Shown here: positions 44,344 to 52,625 of the stretch, in pieces
Layout of the letters: every line of letters starts with the position of its first letter
How positions within the stretch are numbered: position 1 is the stretch's first letter
Source: Bacteroidetes bacterium GWF2_38_335
Lineage (GTDB): Bacteria; Bacteroidota; Bacteroidia; Bacteroidales; GWF2-38-335
Length of the DNA: 64,000 nt
Assembly: GCA_001769535.1 (NCBI GenBank)
Contig: MEOH01000027.1
Coordinates: forward strand, 158,553 to 222,552
Direction: 5' to 3'
Translations under genes and position numbers: made by a program
Notes under the pieces: model-generated
Database searches by the model: none
What the model saw: only the letters and a program-made list of their open reading frames with translations
Told to the model about the DNA's origin: nothing

Positions 44344-46281
44344 TCAGAATTTTACACCCACCACCAGCACATCATCCACTTGCTCATTTTCGCCCTTCCA
44401 CTCGTGGAAAGCCCCGGCTATTGCTGCTTCCTGATCGTAAACAGAACGGGGTGACGACCAAATTAACAATTGCCTGAACATGTTGTTGTTGAATTTCTTT
44501 CCGCTTTTTCCTCCGAATTGTGCAGTAAAACCGTCGGTAAACAGATATAAGGAATCTCCCTCAGAAATGCTCACTGACTTATTTGTAAAAGGCTGCATCA
44601 TATCAGTGTCTCCAATACGCATTCGGTCGGGCTGCAATTCCTCAGCCCCATGATGATCTTTTCTTACAATGTAAGCCGGACTTTTTGCTCCGGCATATTC
44701 AATGGTTTTGGTTTTATGGCTTATGGAAATTACTGCGGCTTCCATGTGATCGTTGGATTTATCTCCAACTGACTGGTTAAAAAGATCTCTTACAGTATTC
44801 AGAATAACATTCGGACGGGCAATACCCTTCTCGTTTACCACAATACTGAAAAGATTCATTCCTAAAACACTCATCAACGTTCCGGCAACACCACGGCCGG
44901 TGCAATCGCCCACCGCAATAATTATTCTGTCTGCTTTCTTGCTGATAAAATAAAAATCACCGGATCCATGCTCGCAGGGCATATTCATAATAAAAGAATC
45001 GGGTAAAATACGCCTGAATTCTTCTTTTCCGGTAATCAGTGCAGAAGAAATTCTTGAGGCATATTCAGCACTTTCTATAATCTGATTTTTTATTTTCAGA
45101 TTTTCATTTTGTTGCTGAGTAATCAGATTTTGATTTCTGTCAATTTCGTTTTTCAACATGCCAATCTCATCGCTCTGCAAATACAAAACTCCTGACTTTT
45201 CCTCAATACTGACCTTTTGCTCATTGATGATTTTACGATTGGTTCGTTTTCGTCTGAAACCCTTGAAAAGCAACATTAAAATTATTATAACCGAGACCGC
45301 CGCCAATACAAAAAGCGCCAGGATAAACAACTGTCTTTCAAGAATAAGCGTGCTTTCAAGCTCCTCTTTTTCAACACTTACCAGCTCAAGCTGTTGCTCC
45401 TTTTCAAATTTAATTTCAGTTTCGATAAACGACATTCTGTTGGCAAGTTTAATACTTTTTATACTGTCGGTGAGCCGGGTAAATTCTTTATAATAAAAAT
45501 AGGCACTTTTGTAATCATCTGAAAGGATAAACAGACTATTTAAAACTTCTGCAGCCCTTCGGGTTTCAGGCAAAAGCCGGTTTGTTTTGGCAAGCATGTA
45601 AGCTTTCTCAAGGTATTCCATGGCTTTTTCCTTTTCATCCTGCTTTATAAACAGCATGCCCAAATCGGTTAAAACGGTTGCAGTAGATTTGATATCATTG
45701 TTTGATTCGCTGATAACCAGACTTTTCATAAAAAAATCATACGCCAGTTCATACTCCGAATTCATGTAATAACTCTTTCCGGCATTGTCAAAATACGCCC
45801 CGATGTTTTTCTGGTAATTATTGGTTTTAGCTACTTCGGCTGCTTTCAGAAAGTGCTCAAGACTTTTTTCAACTTCACCCGTTGATCTGAAAACCAAACC
45901 AAGATTGTTATAGCAATCAGCCACTCCCGCCATTTCCTTAATTTCTTTTCTGATTTTCAGACAATTATAAAATTTTTCCAGTGCCTTATCATATTTTTTT
46001 GCCTGTATATAAATCAATCCCAGCGCATTGCAGGCATCAGCTTCATCCTTTTTTCTTTCCTTTGTCAAAGAAACTTCAAGAGCAGTGAGTGCATATTTTT
46101 CGGCAAGGGAGTAATTATCCTCCGTAAATATTTCAGCCAGTTTGATGTTAGCCGAAATTCTTACAGAATCGTTTTCATCGCTTGCCTGTCTGATTAACTG
46201 CCCGATTTCCTCCTTTTCCTTTGACAAAAGAGAAACCGGAAAAGAAATAATCAATAAAAATGCTAATATCCTGACTTTCAT
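44344..46281 (-). CDS. TPR sensor protein with SpoIIE-type PP2C phosphatase domain
   Basis: 645 residues: signal peptide (MKVRILAFLLIISFPVSLLS), tetratricopeptide repeats about 40-280 in the periplasm, one transmembrane helix at 318-339, a cytoplasmic coiled coil about 360-415, and a C-terminal PP2C/SpoIIE domain containing VGDCTGRGVAGTLMS and YLFTDGFTAQFGG. Such proteins dephosphorylate Ser/Thr on anti-anti-sigma or other partners in response to envelope input. No anti-sigma partner is in the window. ATG overlaps the end of the upstream paralogous phosphatase by 4 bp, so both are co-translated. Confidence 0.9.
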   Translation of the reverse strand: MKVRILAFLLIISFPVSLLSKEKEEIGQLIRQASDENDSVRISANIKLAEIFTEDNYSLAEKYALTALEVSLTKERKKDEADACNALGLIYIQAKKYDKALEKFYNCLKIRKEIKEMAGVADCYNNLGLVFRSTGEVEKSLEHFLKAAEVAKTNNYQKNIGAYFDNAGKSYYMNSEYELAYDFFMKSLVISESNNDIKSTATVLTDLGMLFIKQDEKEKAMEYLEKAYMLAKTNRLLPETRRAAEVLNSLFILSDDYKSAYFYYKEFTRLTDSIKSIKLANRMSFIETEIKFEKEQQLELVSVEKEELESTLILERQLFILALFVLAAVSVIIILMLLFKGFRRKRTNRKIINEQKVSIEEKSGVLYLQSDEIGMLKNEIDRNQNLITQQQNENLKIKNQIIESAEYASRISSALITGKEEFRRILPDSFIMNMPCEHGSGDFYFISKKADRIIIAVGDCTGRGVAGTLMSVLGMNLFSIVVNEKGIARPNVILNTVRDLFNQSVGDKSNDHMEAAVISISHKTKTIEYAGAKSPAYIVRKDHHGAEELQPDRMRIGDTDMMQPFTNKSVSISEGDSLYLFTDGFTAQFGGKSGKKFNNNMFRQLLIWSSPRSVYDQEAAIAGAFHEWKGENEQVDDVLVVGVKF

Positions 46282-49200
46282 GTAATTCTTATTCCAATTA
46301 TTAAAATATCATCAACCTGCTCATACGAACCTTTCCACTCAGCAAATATACGTCGGAGATTTTCTTTTTGTTCGCTCATTTTTAAATGGTTTATTTCAAG
46401 CAGTGTTTTTTTGAACCTTCGCGTCATAAACTTCAGTCCTTCAGCTCCTCCAAACTGATCAACATAACCATCCGAAAACAAATAAATACAATCGCCTTTT
46501 TCATATTTCATCTGATGGTTAGTATATTGTTTCTCTTCTTTTGAATATCCACCTGCGGTGTACTTATCTCCTTTTATTTCAGTCAGTTTTCCCTGCCTTA
46601 TCAGTAATAACGGTCGGTAAGATCCGCTGAAATCAATGGTTTCGTTGTTTTTATCAATACTGCAAATTGCAAGATCCATACCGTCTTTTGTGTATTGATT
46701 GGAGTCGGAATGGTGCAAAATCGACATGATTTTTCTGTCAAGAATATTAAGAATGGCCGATGGCTTGGTAATATGATTTTCTTTTACAATACTGTCAAGG
46801 ATTTCGTGACCGATGAGGGACATAAATGCTCCGGGAACACCATGTCCGGTGCAGTCAATAGCTGCAATAACATAGGTGTCATTTTTTCGGGTAAACCAAT
46901 AAAAATCACCGCTCACATAATCTTTTGGTTTGAGGATTAAAAATGACTCAGGGAAATAATCCTCGAGCAATTTCGGATCGGGTAAAATGGCTTTTTGTAT
47001 GCGCTGCGCATATTTCACACTGTCGGTAATGTCCTTGTATGCAATCTCAAGCTGCCGGCGTTTTTCTTCGATTTCTTCCTTTTGTGTAACAATCTCATAA
47101 GTTCTTTCCCTGACAATCCTTGAGAGGTTTTGTTTTGATTTTTCCAGGCTCCGGATTCTTAATCTGGTATAAACGTAAACTATCAATACGCCAATAAGAA
47201 TGCAGGTAATATAAAACCACAGGGTTTTCCAGAATGGTGGGTTAACAGTAAAACTGAAGGTAACCGGCTCTTTGGTCCAGATACCATCCTCATTGCATGC
47301 TAAAAGTTTAAAAGTATAATCACCCGGGGGAAGGTTTGAATACCGCTCATAGTTTTTGGAGGTTACCGGAGCCCAATCGGTATCAAATCCTTCAAGCATA
47401 TATTTGTATCTTACATTTTCGGGCGAGGAAAAATTTACTGCGGCAAATTCGATGGTTATTGTGTTTTGGTTGTAAGGCAGGGAAATATGTCCGGGGATTT
47501 TGTTCCAGGATGTCTTTTCATCAGAGTAATTGCTCCACCTAATATTTTCATAAAATAGTTTCACGTTGGTAATCATTGTTTTGGGCGGAATTTTATTGTC
47601 GGCAGATTCCACCGGATCATGCATAATAACCCCATCAATGGTTCCAAACCATATTTTTCCTGAGTTATCTATGGCTACTGCATTACTGTTACATTCAATA
47701 CTTACAAATCCCTGATTTTTTCCATAGTGTTTTTTCCAGAGAATATCACCCTTTCTGCTGAATTTGATTTTATCGGCACCCTTTTCAGTTCCTACCCAGA
47801 GATACCCTTGCTGGTCGAAAGTCAGAATATAAATGGTGTTTGATGCAAGTCCTTCATTAATTGTATAATTCCTGAATTTTTTTCCGTCAAACCTGCTGAT
47901 GCCCATGTTGGTACCCAGCCAAAGGTTATTGTCTTCATCTTCGCAGATAGTCCAGATACTGTTATTGATAAGTCCGTCATCCTTTTTAAACAGTCTGAGC
48001 CGGTCATTTTTCAGAATTCCCAAACCGTCTTCTGTAGCAATAATCAAAGATCCATTTCTGCTATAATATAAATCCCAAACCGCATTGTCATTAAGAAATC
48101 TGTGGCTGTATTGCCTACAAGCTGTGTCATTGAGGTAATACAACCCTTCTCCGTTTGTTCCCAACCAAAGTGTTCCCGAGGTATCCTGAACAATGCTCAT
48201 CACCGTAATACCTTTTAGTTTCTCATTAAACCTGAATGCGGTAATTTTTCCGTTTACAATTTTATTCAACCCTTCGTCTGATGCAATCCAAATGTTATGA
48301 TCCCTGTCTTCGAATATGCAGTTTGCGGTATTGTCGGTCAAACCGTCTTTCTGGGTAATTATTACCCCTTCCTTTTCACCGATTTTCAGTACCCCGTTAC
48401 CTTCGCTGCCAAGCCATACCTCGCCATTTTCGCGGCACAAAACCGACATAACAAGCACCTTGCTGTGTGCTTTTGAAAATGGCACATGGGCAAAGCTGTG
48501 GTCTTTCAAAATACTTGCTCCGCCCCCGTCGGTTCCAATCCACAGATTATTCTGGTCATCTATAAAAAGTCTGTTCACTTTGTTAAAAGCCAATCCGTTT
48601 TCCTCGGTAAAATTTTTGAAGCCGTTACCGGTAAACAGACTAAGTCCGCCTCCAAATGTGCCCACCCATATTCTGCCCTTTTTGTCTTCAACAACCGAAT
48701 AGGCGTTGTTTATCAACAAACCGTCTTCAGTTGAATATCTGGTTGTTTTTCCGTTTTTTTCAAGGAAAAGTCCTTTCGAAGTGCCCAACCAGAAATTGCC
48801 TTTGCTGTCTTCAAAAAAATCATTTGTTATTTCGTTATCCAGCTCATCGAAGCGTGAATAGTCAAACTTTTTATTGTGGTAGCAGATAATGCCCTTTTTA
48901 CTGGCGTGCATCCAGATTTCATTTTTGCTGTTGCAGTAAATCAAATAGATCACCTCTTTACTAAGCTCTTCAAAACCAACAAGTTCTCCCTTACGATAAA
49001 CCCAAAGGCCATGGTTTGTGCCAATCCAGATGTTTTTCTCCTTATCTTCACAGATATCCCAAATGGTAGTTCCGAGCAGCATTCCCTTTTTATCATTGAT
49101 GATTTTAATTTTTTCACCATCATACACACACAATCCCTCTGTGGTTCCTATCCAGATTTTTCCATCTGATGAAGCCAAAAGAGAAACAACATAGTCGGAT

Positions 49201-49430
49201 GGAAGTCCATCTGCCATGGATAAATATTTTGATGTAATTCCGTTGTAAATGGTAATCCCGCTGCTGTATGTACTAATCCATATATTGCCTGCCGGATCCT
49301 GACAGAAATCGTACACCTGTGACTGTGACAACCCGTGTTCGATGGAATAGGTGCGGAAATTATAAGTCTGCGCCACTGCGCCGCTAAGTGCAGATATAAA
49401 AACAATCAGGTACAAATACTGGCGCATCAT
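46278..49430 (-). CDS. Two-component-style propeller sensor with SpoIIE-type PP2C phosphatase domain
   Basis: 1050 residues. Signal peptide, then two seven-bladed Reg_prop propellers to about residue 655 (repeated IWIGT, LWLGT, GRIWVGTFGGG motifs), a Y_Y_Y domain about 660-725, a transmembrane helix near 736-755, a coiled coil, and a SpoIIE/PP2C domain about 825-1050 with AAIDCTGHGVPGAFMSLIGHE (Asp859) and YLFSDGYVDQFGG. This replaces the histidine kinase usually attached to the same sensor in hybrid two-component proteins. Coupled by 4 bp to the TPR phosphatase downstream. The ligand is not predictable; polysaccharide is common for this sensor class. Confidence 0.92.
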   Translation of the reverse strand: MMRQYLYLIVFISALSGAVAQTYNFRTYSIEHGLSQSQVYDFCQDPAGNIWISTYSSGITIYNGITSKYLSMADGLPSDYVVSLLASSDGKIWIGTTEGLCVYDGEKIKIINDKKGMLLGTTIWDICEDKEKNIWIGTNHGLWVYRKGELVGFEELSKEVIYLIYCNSKNEIWMHASKKGIICYHNKKFDYSRFDELDNEITNDFFEDSKGNFWLGTSKGLFLEKNGKTTRYSTEDGLLINNAYSVVEDKKGRIWVGTFGGGLSLFTGNGFKNFTEENGLAFNKVNRLFIDDQNNLWIGTDGGGASILKDHSFAHVPFSKAHSKVLVMSVLCRENGEVWLGSEGNGVLKIGEKEGVIITQKDGLTDNTANCIFEDRDHNIWIASDEGLNKIVNGKITAFRFNEKLKGITVMSIVQDTSGTLWLGTNGEGLYYLNDTACRQYSHRFLNDNAVWDLYYSRNGSLIIATEDGLGILKNDRLRLFKKDDGLINNSIWTICEDEDNNLWLGTNMGISRFDGKKFRNYTINEGLASNTIYILTFDQQGYLWVGTEKGADKIKFSRKGDILWKKHYGKNQGFVSIECNSNAVAIDNSGKIWFGTIDGVIMHDPVESADNKIPPKTMITNVKLFYENIRWSNYSDEKTSWNKIPGHISLPYNQNTITIEFAAVNFSSPENVRYKYMLEGFDTDWAPVTSKNYERYSNLPPGDYTFKLLACNEDGIWTKEPVTFSFTVNPPFWKTLWFYITCILIGVLIVYVYTRLRIRSLEKSKQNLSRIVRERTYEIVTQKEEIEEKRRQLEIAYKDITDSVKYAQRIQKAILPDPKLLEDYFPESFLILKPKDYVSGDFYWFTRKNDTYVIAAIDCTGHGVPGAFMSLIGHEILDSIVKENHITKPSAILNILDRKIMSILHHSDSNQYTKDGMDLAICSIDKNNETIDFSGSYRPLLLIRQGKLTEIKGDKYTAGGYSKEEKQYTNHQMKYEKGDCIYLFSDGYVDQFGGAEGLKFMTRRFKKTLLEINHLKMSEQKENLRRIFAEWKGSYEQVDDILIIGIRIT

Positions 49431-49491
49431 ACAGGTTTTTTTTAATCCTGTAAGATAAACAATTTGGGTGAAATAAAAACTGTTTTTTTGT

Positions 49492-50379
49492 CTAAAAATA
49501 TTCCACTTTGATTTCCTTGCCCGATTCGAGTTTTACGATTTCGGTAAGGATGTTGTTTGCCAGTCGCGAAGCCCCAATCCTGAAAAGTTCATTATTGAGC
49601 CAGTCATCGCCGAGATTATGCTTCACGATGGCATAATATAATAATGCATCTTCAACAGTAGCAACGCCTCCGGCAGGTTTGAAACCAACTTTTTTACCGG
49701 TTTTTTTGTAATAATCGGCAATGGCCTCGGTCATGACGTAGGCAGCTTCGGGAGTGGCAGCCGGAGTAATTTTTCCGGTAGATGTTTTAATAAAATCGGC
49801 ACGGGCTTCCATGCTGATGATGCTGGCAATGCGCACGTGGTCTAAGGTTGGCAAAGCGCCTGTTTCAAGAATCACTTTTACATGATGTTCGCCAACGGCT
49901 TCTTTGATAACGCCAATTTCGATAAAAACTTCTTTGTAATTTTCTTCAAGAAATGTTCCAACAGACATGACAATATCAATTTCATCGGCTCCTTTTTCTA
50001 TGGCCATTTTTGACTCAACGGCTTTAATGGCAAGGTACGTCTGGCTCGAAGGAAAACCTGCAGTCACTGATGCAATTTTCACATTATCGCGATCCAAAAA
50101 CTCCCTGACAACCTCAACCAGCGTGGGGTACACGCAAATGGCCGCCACATCAGGCATGTTGGGGAATTTATTGTGGAAATTGGTGACTTTGGTGGCCAGT
50201 TCTTCTCCGGTTGATGAAGAATCAGTAGTATTTAACGTTGTAATATCGAGCAGATTAAATATCTGTTTCAGTGTTTTGGTGTTGTGGTGTTTTTTGGATT
50301 CTTCCTTGATTTTTTTCAGCTCCTCAGCAACAAAAGCCGGGTCAATCCTTTTTTCGTAGATTTTTAGAATGTCGTCCAT
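49492..50379 (-). CDS. deoC: Deoxyribose-phosphate aldolase
   Basis: 295 residues, the longer DeoC type. Schiff-base lysine in ADFIKTSTGKITPAATPE, a second lysine in GFKPAGGV, and DIVMSVGTFLE near residue 137 are the DeoC signatures. Splits deoxyribose-5-phosphate into acetaldehyde and glyceraldehyde-3-phosphate in nucleoside catabolism. Single gene; a -7 box (TATATTTG) lies 22-29 nt upstream and a palindrome lies just beyond it. Confidence 0.93.
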   Translation of the reverse strand: MDDILKIYEKRIDPAFVAEELKKIKEESKKHHNTKTLKQIFNLLDITTLNTTDSSSTGEELATKVTNFHNKFPNMPDVAAICVYPTLVEVVREFLDRDNVKIASVTAGFPSSQTYLAIKAVESKMAIEKGADEIDIVMSVGTFLEENYKEVFIEIGVIKEAVGEHHVKVILETGALPTLDHVRIASIISMEARADFIKTSTGKITPAATPEAAYVMTEAIADYYKKTGKKVGFKPAGGVATVEDALLYYAIVKHNLGDDWLNNELFRIGASRLANNILTEIVKLESGKEIKVEYF

Positions 50380-50400
50380 AGAATTTCATGTTTTATTTTG

Positions 50401-50408
50401 CAAATATA
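50401..50408 (-). promoter_or_regulatory. Candidate -7 box for deoC
   Basis: Minus strand TATATTTG (TAnnTTTG). The -33 region would fall inside the triple palindrome at 50421-50466, so that repeat could affect expression. Confidence 0.4.
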
Positions 50409-50420
50409 ATTCAATATTTT

Positions 50421-50466
50421 GTAGAGACGCAATATTTTGCGTCTCTACAAAATATTGCGTCTCTAC
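50421..50466. repeat. GTAGAGACGC palindrome with an extra half-site
   Basis: GTAGAGACGCAA-TATT-TTGCGTCTCTAC (50421-50448) followed directly by a third arm ATTGCGTCTCTAC ending at 50466. Also starts with GTAG. It fills the short gap between deoC and the nitroreductase gene. Confidence 0.7.
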
Positions 50467-50475
50467 AAAAAATAT

Positions 50476-51021
50476 TTAATACCCATTAAACCCCGACATC
50501 TCCTCCATCGTTTTCCTGATTTTCATTCGTTGTTTGTAGCCATCGGGGGCATAGCCCAGCGAAATGACCAGTCCGATCGTGCGTTTTTCGGGAATGTTCA
50601 GCAGTTTTTTCAGTGGTTTTTCATTGAACCAGCCGAGCATGCAGGTGCCCAGACCATCTTCCTGTGCCTGTAGGCAAAAATGCTCGCAGGCAATACCCAG
50701 GTCAATCAGCGGATATTCCTTGTTTTTCAATGTTTCCCCGATTTGGGTGATGAGCTTTGGTTTTTCAATGACCACCACAATCATAACCGGAGCTTCGGCA
50801 GCAAATTTATTAAACCTGATAAGCGGTCCGTATGTTTCTTTAGCCACCTTTGATTTTAGCCCGGGCTCATCAACCACAATAAATTTCCATGGTTGGGAAT
50901 TGCATGCCGACGGGGCCAGACGGGCAGCTTCGAGGCAGCGAATAATTTTTTCCCTGTCAACCGGTTTGTCGGAGTATTTTCTGACGCTTTGGCGGGCGGA
51001 GATTATATCTATAAGTTTCAT
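50476..51021 (-). CDS. Nitroreductase family FMN protein
   Basis: 181 residues. N-terminal ARQSVRKYSDKPVD contributes the FMN-phosphate Arg residues, then APSACNSQPWKFIVV and the C-terminal LGISLGY-like segment VISLGYAPD complete the small one-domain nitroreductase fold. Reduces nitro compounds, flavins or enones with NAD(P)H; the true substrate is not deducible. A TATCTTTG box ends 10 nt before the ATG. It is shorter than NfsA/NfsB and close to the FMN-dependent family often found near housekeeping genes in Bacteroidota. Confidence 0.88.
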   Translation of the reverse strand: MKLIDIISARQSVRKYSDKPVDREKIIRCLEAARLAPSACNSQPWKFIVVDEPGLKSKVAKETYGPLIRFNKFAAEAPVMIVVVIEKPKLITQIGETLKNKEYPLIDLGIACEHFCLQAQEDGLGTCMLGWFNEKPLKKLLNIPEKRTIGLVISLGYAPDGYKQRMKIRKTMEEMSGFNGY

Positions 51022-51031
51022 TTTTTTTCTG

Positions 51032-51039
51032 CAAAGATA
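51032..51039 (-). promoter_or_regulatory. Candidate -7 box for the nitroreductase gene
   Basis: Minus strand TATCTTTG, 10 nt before the start; TTTG at a 14-bp spacing upstream is shorter than the usual 19. Short-leader transcript likely. Confidence 0.35.
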
Positions 51040-51190
51040 AGATTGTAAATCCTCAAATATTATACTTTTTGTGGATAAGGAGAGATTTTTAGAAAATATA
51101 ACTGTTATTAGTTGATGTTTTTTAATTGCGCCCTGCCTTTATTTTTGCACATTCATTTATTGACTAATCGATAGATGTTAGAAATAGATA

Positions 51191-51341
51191 TGGTGCAGCG
51201 CACATGGCATTCAGGTTTATTTTACAACAAAATAATTATCAAATTATAACAAAGAGATCCCTCGCTCCGCTCGGGATGACAGTTCGTGTTGTGTGTTTGA
51301 TAATGAAAAGCATTAGCCTGAAGTCTATGAGCGCTGCACCA
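51191..51341. repeat. MITE-like element with 25-bp terminal inverted repeats
   Basis: Left end TGGTGCAGCGC..TTCAGG at 51191-51215 and right end at 51317-51341 match in inverted orientation at 21 of 25 positions. The 101-bp core is non-coding and holds a short hairpin. No clear target duplication was seen. Confidence 0.6.
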
Positions 51342-51442
51342 ACTTTATTATCACTGTAATTTTTTCAGAAAATCGCTTTCGATAAGAATGTTAATTATTC
51401 AGAGTTCCTGAACAGTAACCAAATACCTGATAATTTGCAAGA

Positions 51443-52015
51443 TTACTTCACCAAAATCTTAGCCCCCTTCACAATCTTCCCGATTTCCTCAACTCCGGAT
51501 ATATTGGTGTTCACATAGCCGTTGCTGCCATAACCCAGCAACACCATTTCAAGTTCATTGATGCCTTCGTTCAGACTGTACGTTGCCATATAGATTATTG
51601 ACGGGGATTTTTCCTTTTCGCCTTCTTTAAGCGGCTGACTGACTTCAATATAAATATAATAAGCCACTTCCTGCGGTAAGGGCTGCGCTGTTTGGTAGGT
51701 GGCACCGGAGTTCACATCTACAGCAATTTTGGTTTTTTTGTATGACCAAAAGGGAAATGCTTCGGGCTGTAGTTCGGGTTTCAAGGTGATTTTTTCTGAC
51801 ATTACCAGCAAATTCGAATAACTGCCACTGGTGCCTTCAGCCCAGACAACATAGGATGTTCCATCGGTTTTCTCTGTAGGATTGATCCATTTTTCACCGG
51901 GCGTGATGGTTATCTCCATTGATTTTTCTCCAAAAGCGAAGGGTTTTGTGATGGTTTGAGAGTAGCTTATTACTGCGATTATCACCAGAAGAATTGATAG
52001 TATTTTGATTTTCAT
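51443..52015 (-). CDS. Exported protein of unknown function, 190 residues
   Basis: Signal peptide MKIKILSILLVIIAVISYS with cleavage before QTITKPF. The mature 170 residues look all-beta, with repeated aromatic and Thr/Ser strands (SYVVWAEGTSGSYSNLLVM, VAYYIYIEVSQPL split over the mid-part) and a C-terminal NTNISGVEEIGKIVKGAKIL. I do not recognise a family. No lipobox and no T9SS domain, so it is probably periplasmic. It is preceded by a TAnnTTTG box at 52045-52052, which is duplicated 270 bp away in non-coding DNA. Confidence 0.65.
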   Translation of the reverse strand: MKIKILSILLVIIAVISYSQTITKPFAFGEKSMEITITPGEKWINPTEKTDGTSYVVWAEGTSGSYSNLLVMSEKITLKPELQPEAFPFWSYKKTKIAVDVNSGATYQTAQPLPQEVAYYIYIEVSQPLKEGEKEKSPSIIYMATYSLNEGINELEMVLLGYGSNGYVNTNISGVEEIGKIVKGAKILVK

Positions 52016-52018
52016 TTG

Positions 52019-52287
52019 TTTTGATTTTGATTGTAAATACTTATCAAATTTACGAAAAAACTTTAATTTGGCATGATTGATTAATTTTTATATATTTCTA
52101 TAAGCGTGTTTATAACTTAGGGAACTGACTCTTGATATGTTACTATAATCTCAACGCACTGAAGGGGCGAAAGCATTTATGTTATTATTGCTTGCGCCCT
52201 TTCAGGGCTATGAGTTTCCTGTGTTTTTTCACAGGGCGATGCCCTGTGTTGGTGCTTGGGCCCCGTTGGGGCGGTAGGGAAACTAAC
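52019..52287. repeat. Intergenic repeat unit, copy A
   Basis: Contains the gene-proximal promoter-like segment and hairpin set. Segment 52187-52275 is nearly identical to 52508-52597 in copy B. Confidence 0.65.
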
Positions 52288-52288
52288 C

Positions 52289-52607
52289 TTTGATTTTGAT
52301 TGTAAATACTGATCAAATTTATGAAAAAACTTGAATTTGGCATGATGGGTGTTGTTTTTAAATTTTAATTATCATGATTAAAACTTAGGAAACTTAATAC
52401 TTTTATGTTCCGCCCTGAAAGGGCATAAGCAACAGAACAGGGCATCGCCCTGTTTAATTTGTTGCGAAGGGGAAAAGCCCTGAAGGGGCGCAAGCATTAA
52501 TATTCGTTATTGCTTGCGCCCTTTCAGGGCTTTGTCTTTGCTATGATTTTTCACAGGGCGGTGCCCTGTGTTGGTGCTTGGGCCCCGTTGGGGCGGTTTG
52601 CACAAGT
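52289..52607. repeat. Intergenic repeat unit, copy B
   Basis: Repeats copy A including the TTGATTTTGATTGTAAATAC leader, with about 50 bp more of palindromes (CCGCCCTGAAAGGGC, ACAGGGCATCGCCCTGT). Long stem GCCCTGAAGGGGCGCAAGC with its complement at 52479-52533. Confidence 0.65.
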
Positions 52608-52625
52608 TTAATGAAAATATTGTAT

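Larger units (their letters stand above)
51022..51442. other. 421-bp intergenic region, no gene, carries a MITE-like element
   Basis: No open frame with credible composition. Contains the nitroreductase -7 box, the 151-bp inverted-repeat element at 51191-51341 and, inside it, a hairpin TCCCTCGCTCCGCTCGGGA (51263-51281). Confidence 0.6.
52016..52625. other. 610-bp repeat-filled intergenic region
   Basis: No gene. Two imperfect direct copies of a unit (about 52019-52287 and 52289-52607): a leader that includes a TAnnTTTG-type box (minus strand), then palindromes CAGGGC-GATGCCCTG type, GCTTGCGCCCTTTCAGGGC and GGGCCCCGTTGGGGC. Copy B carries extra palindromes (52407-52480). Confidence 0.75.

Noticed and set aside
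52016-52625. Small RNA gene or gene remnant
   Set aside because: The region is made up of duplicated leader and palindromes; without transcript data no RNA gene can be supported.
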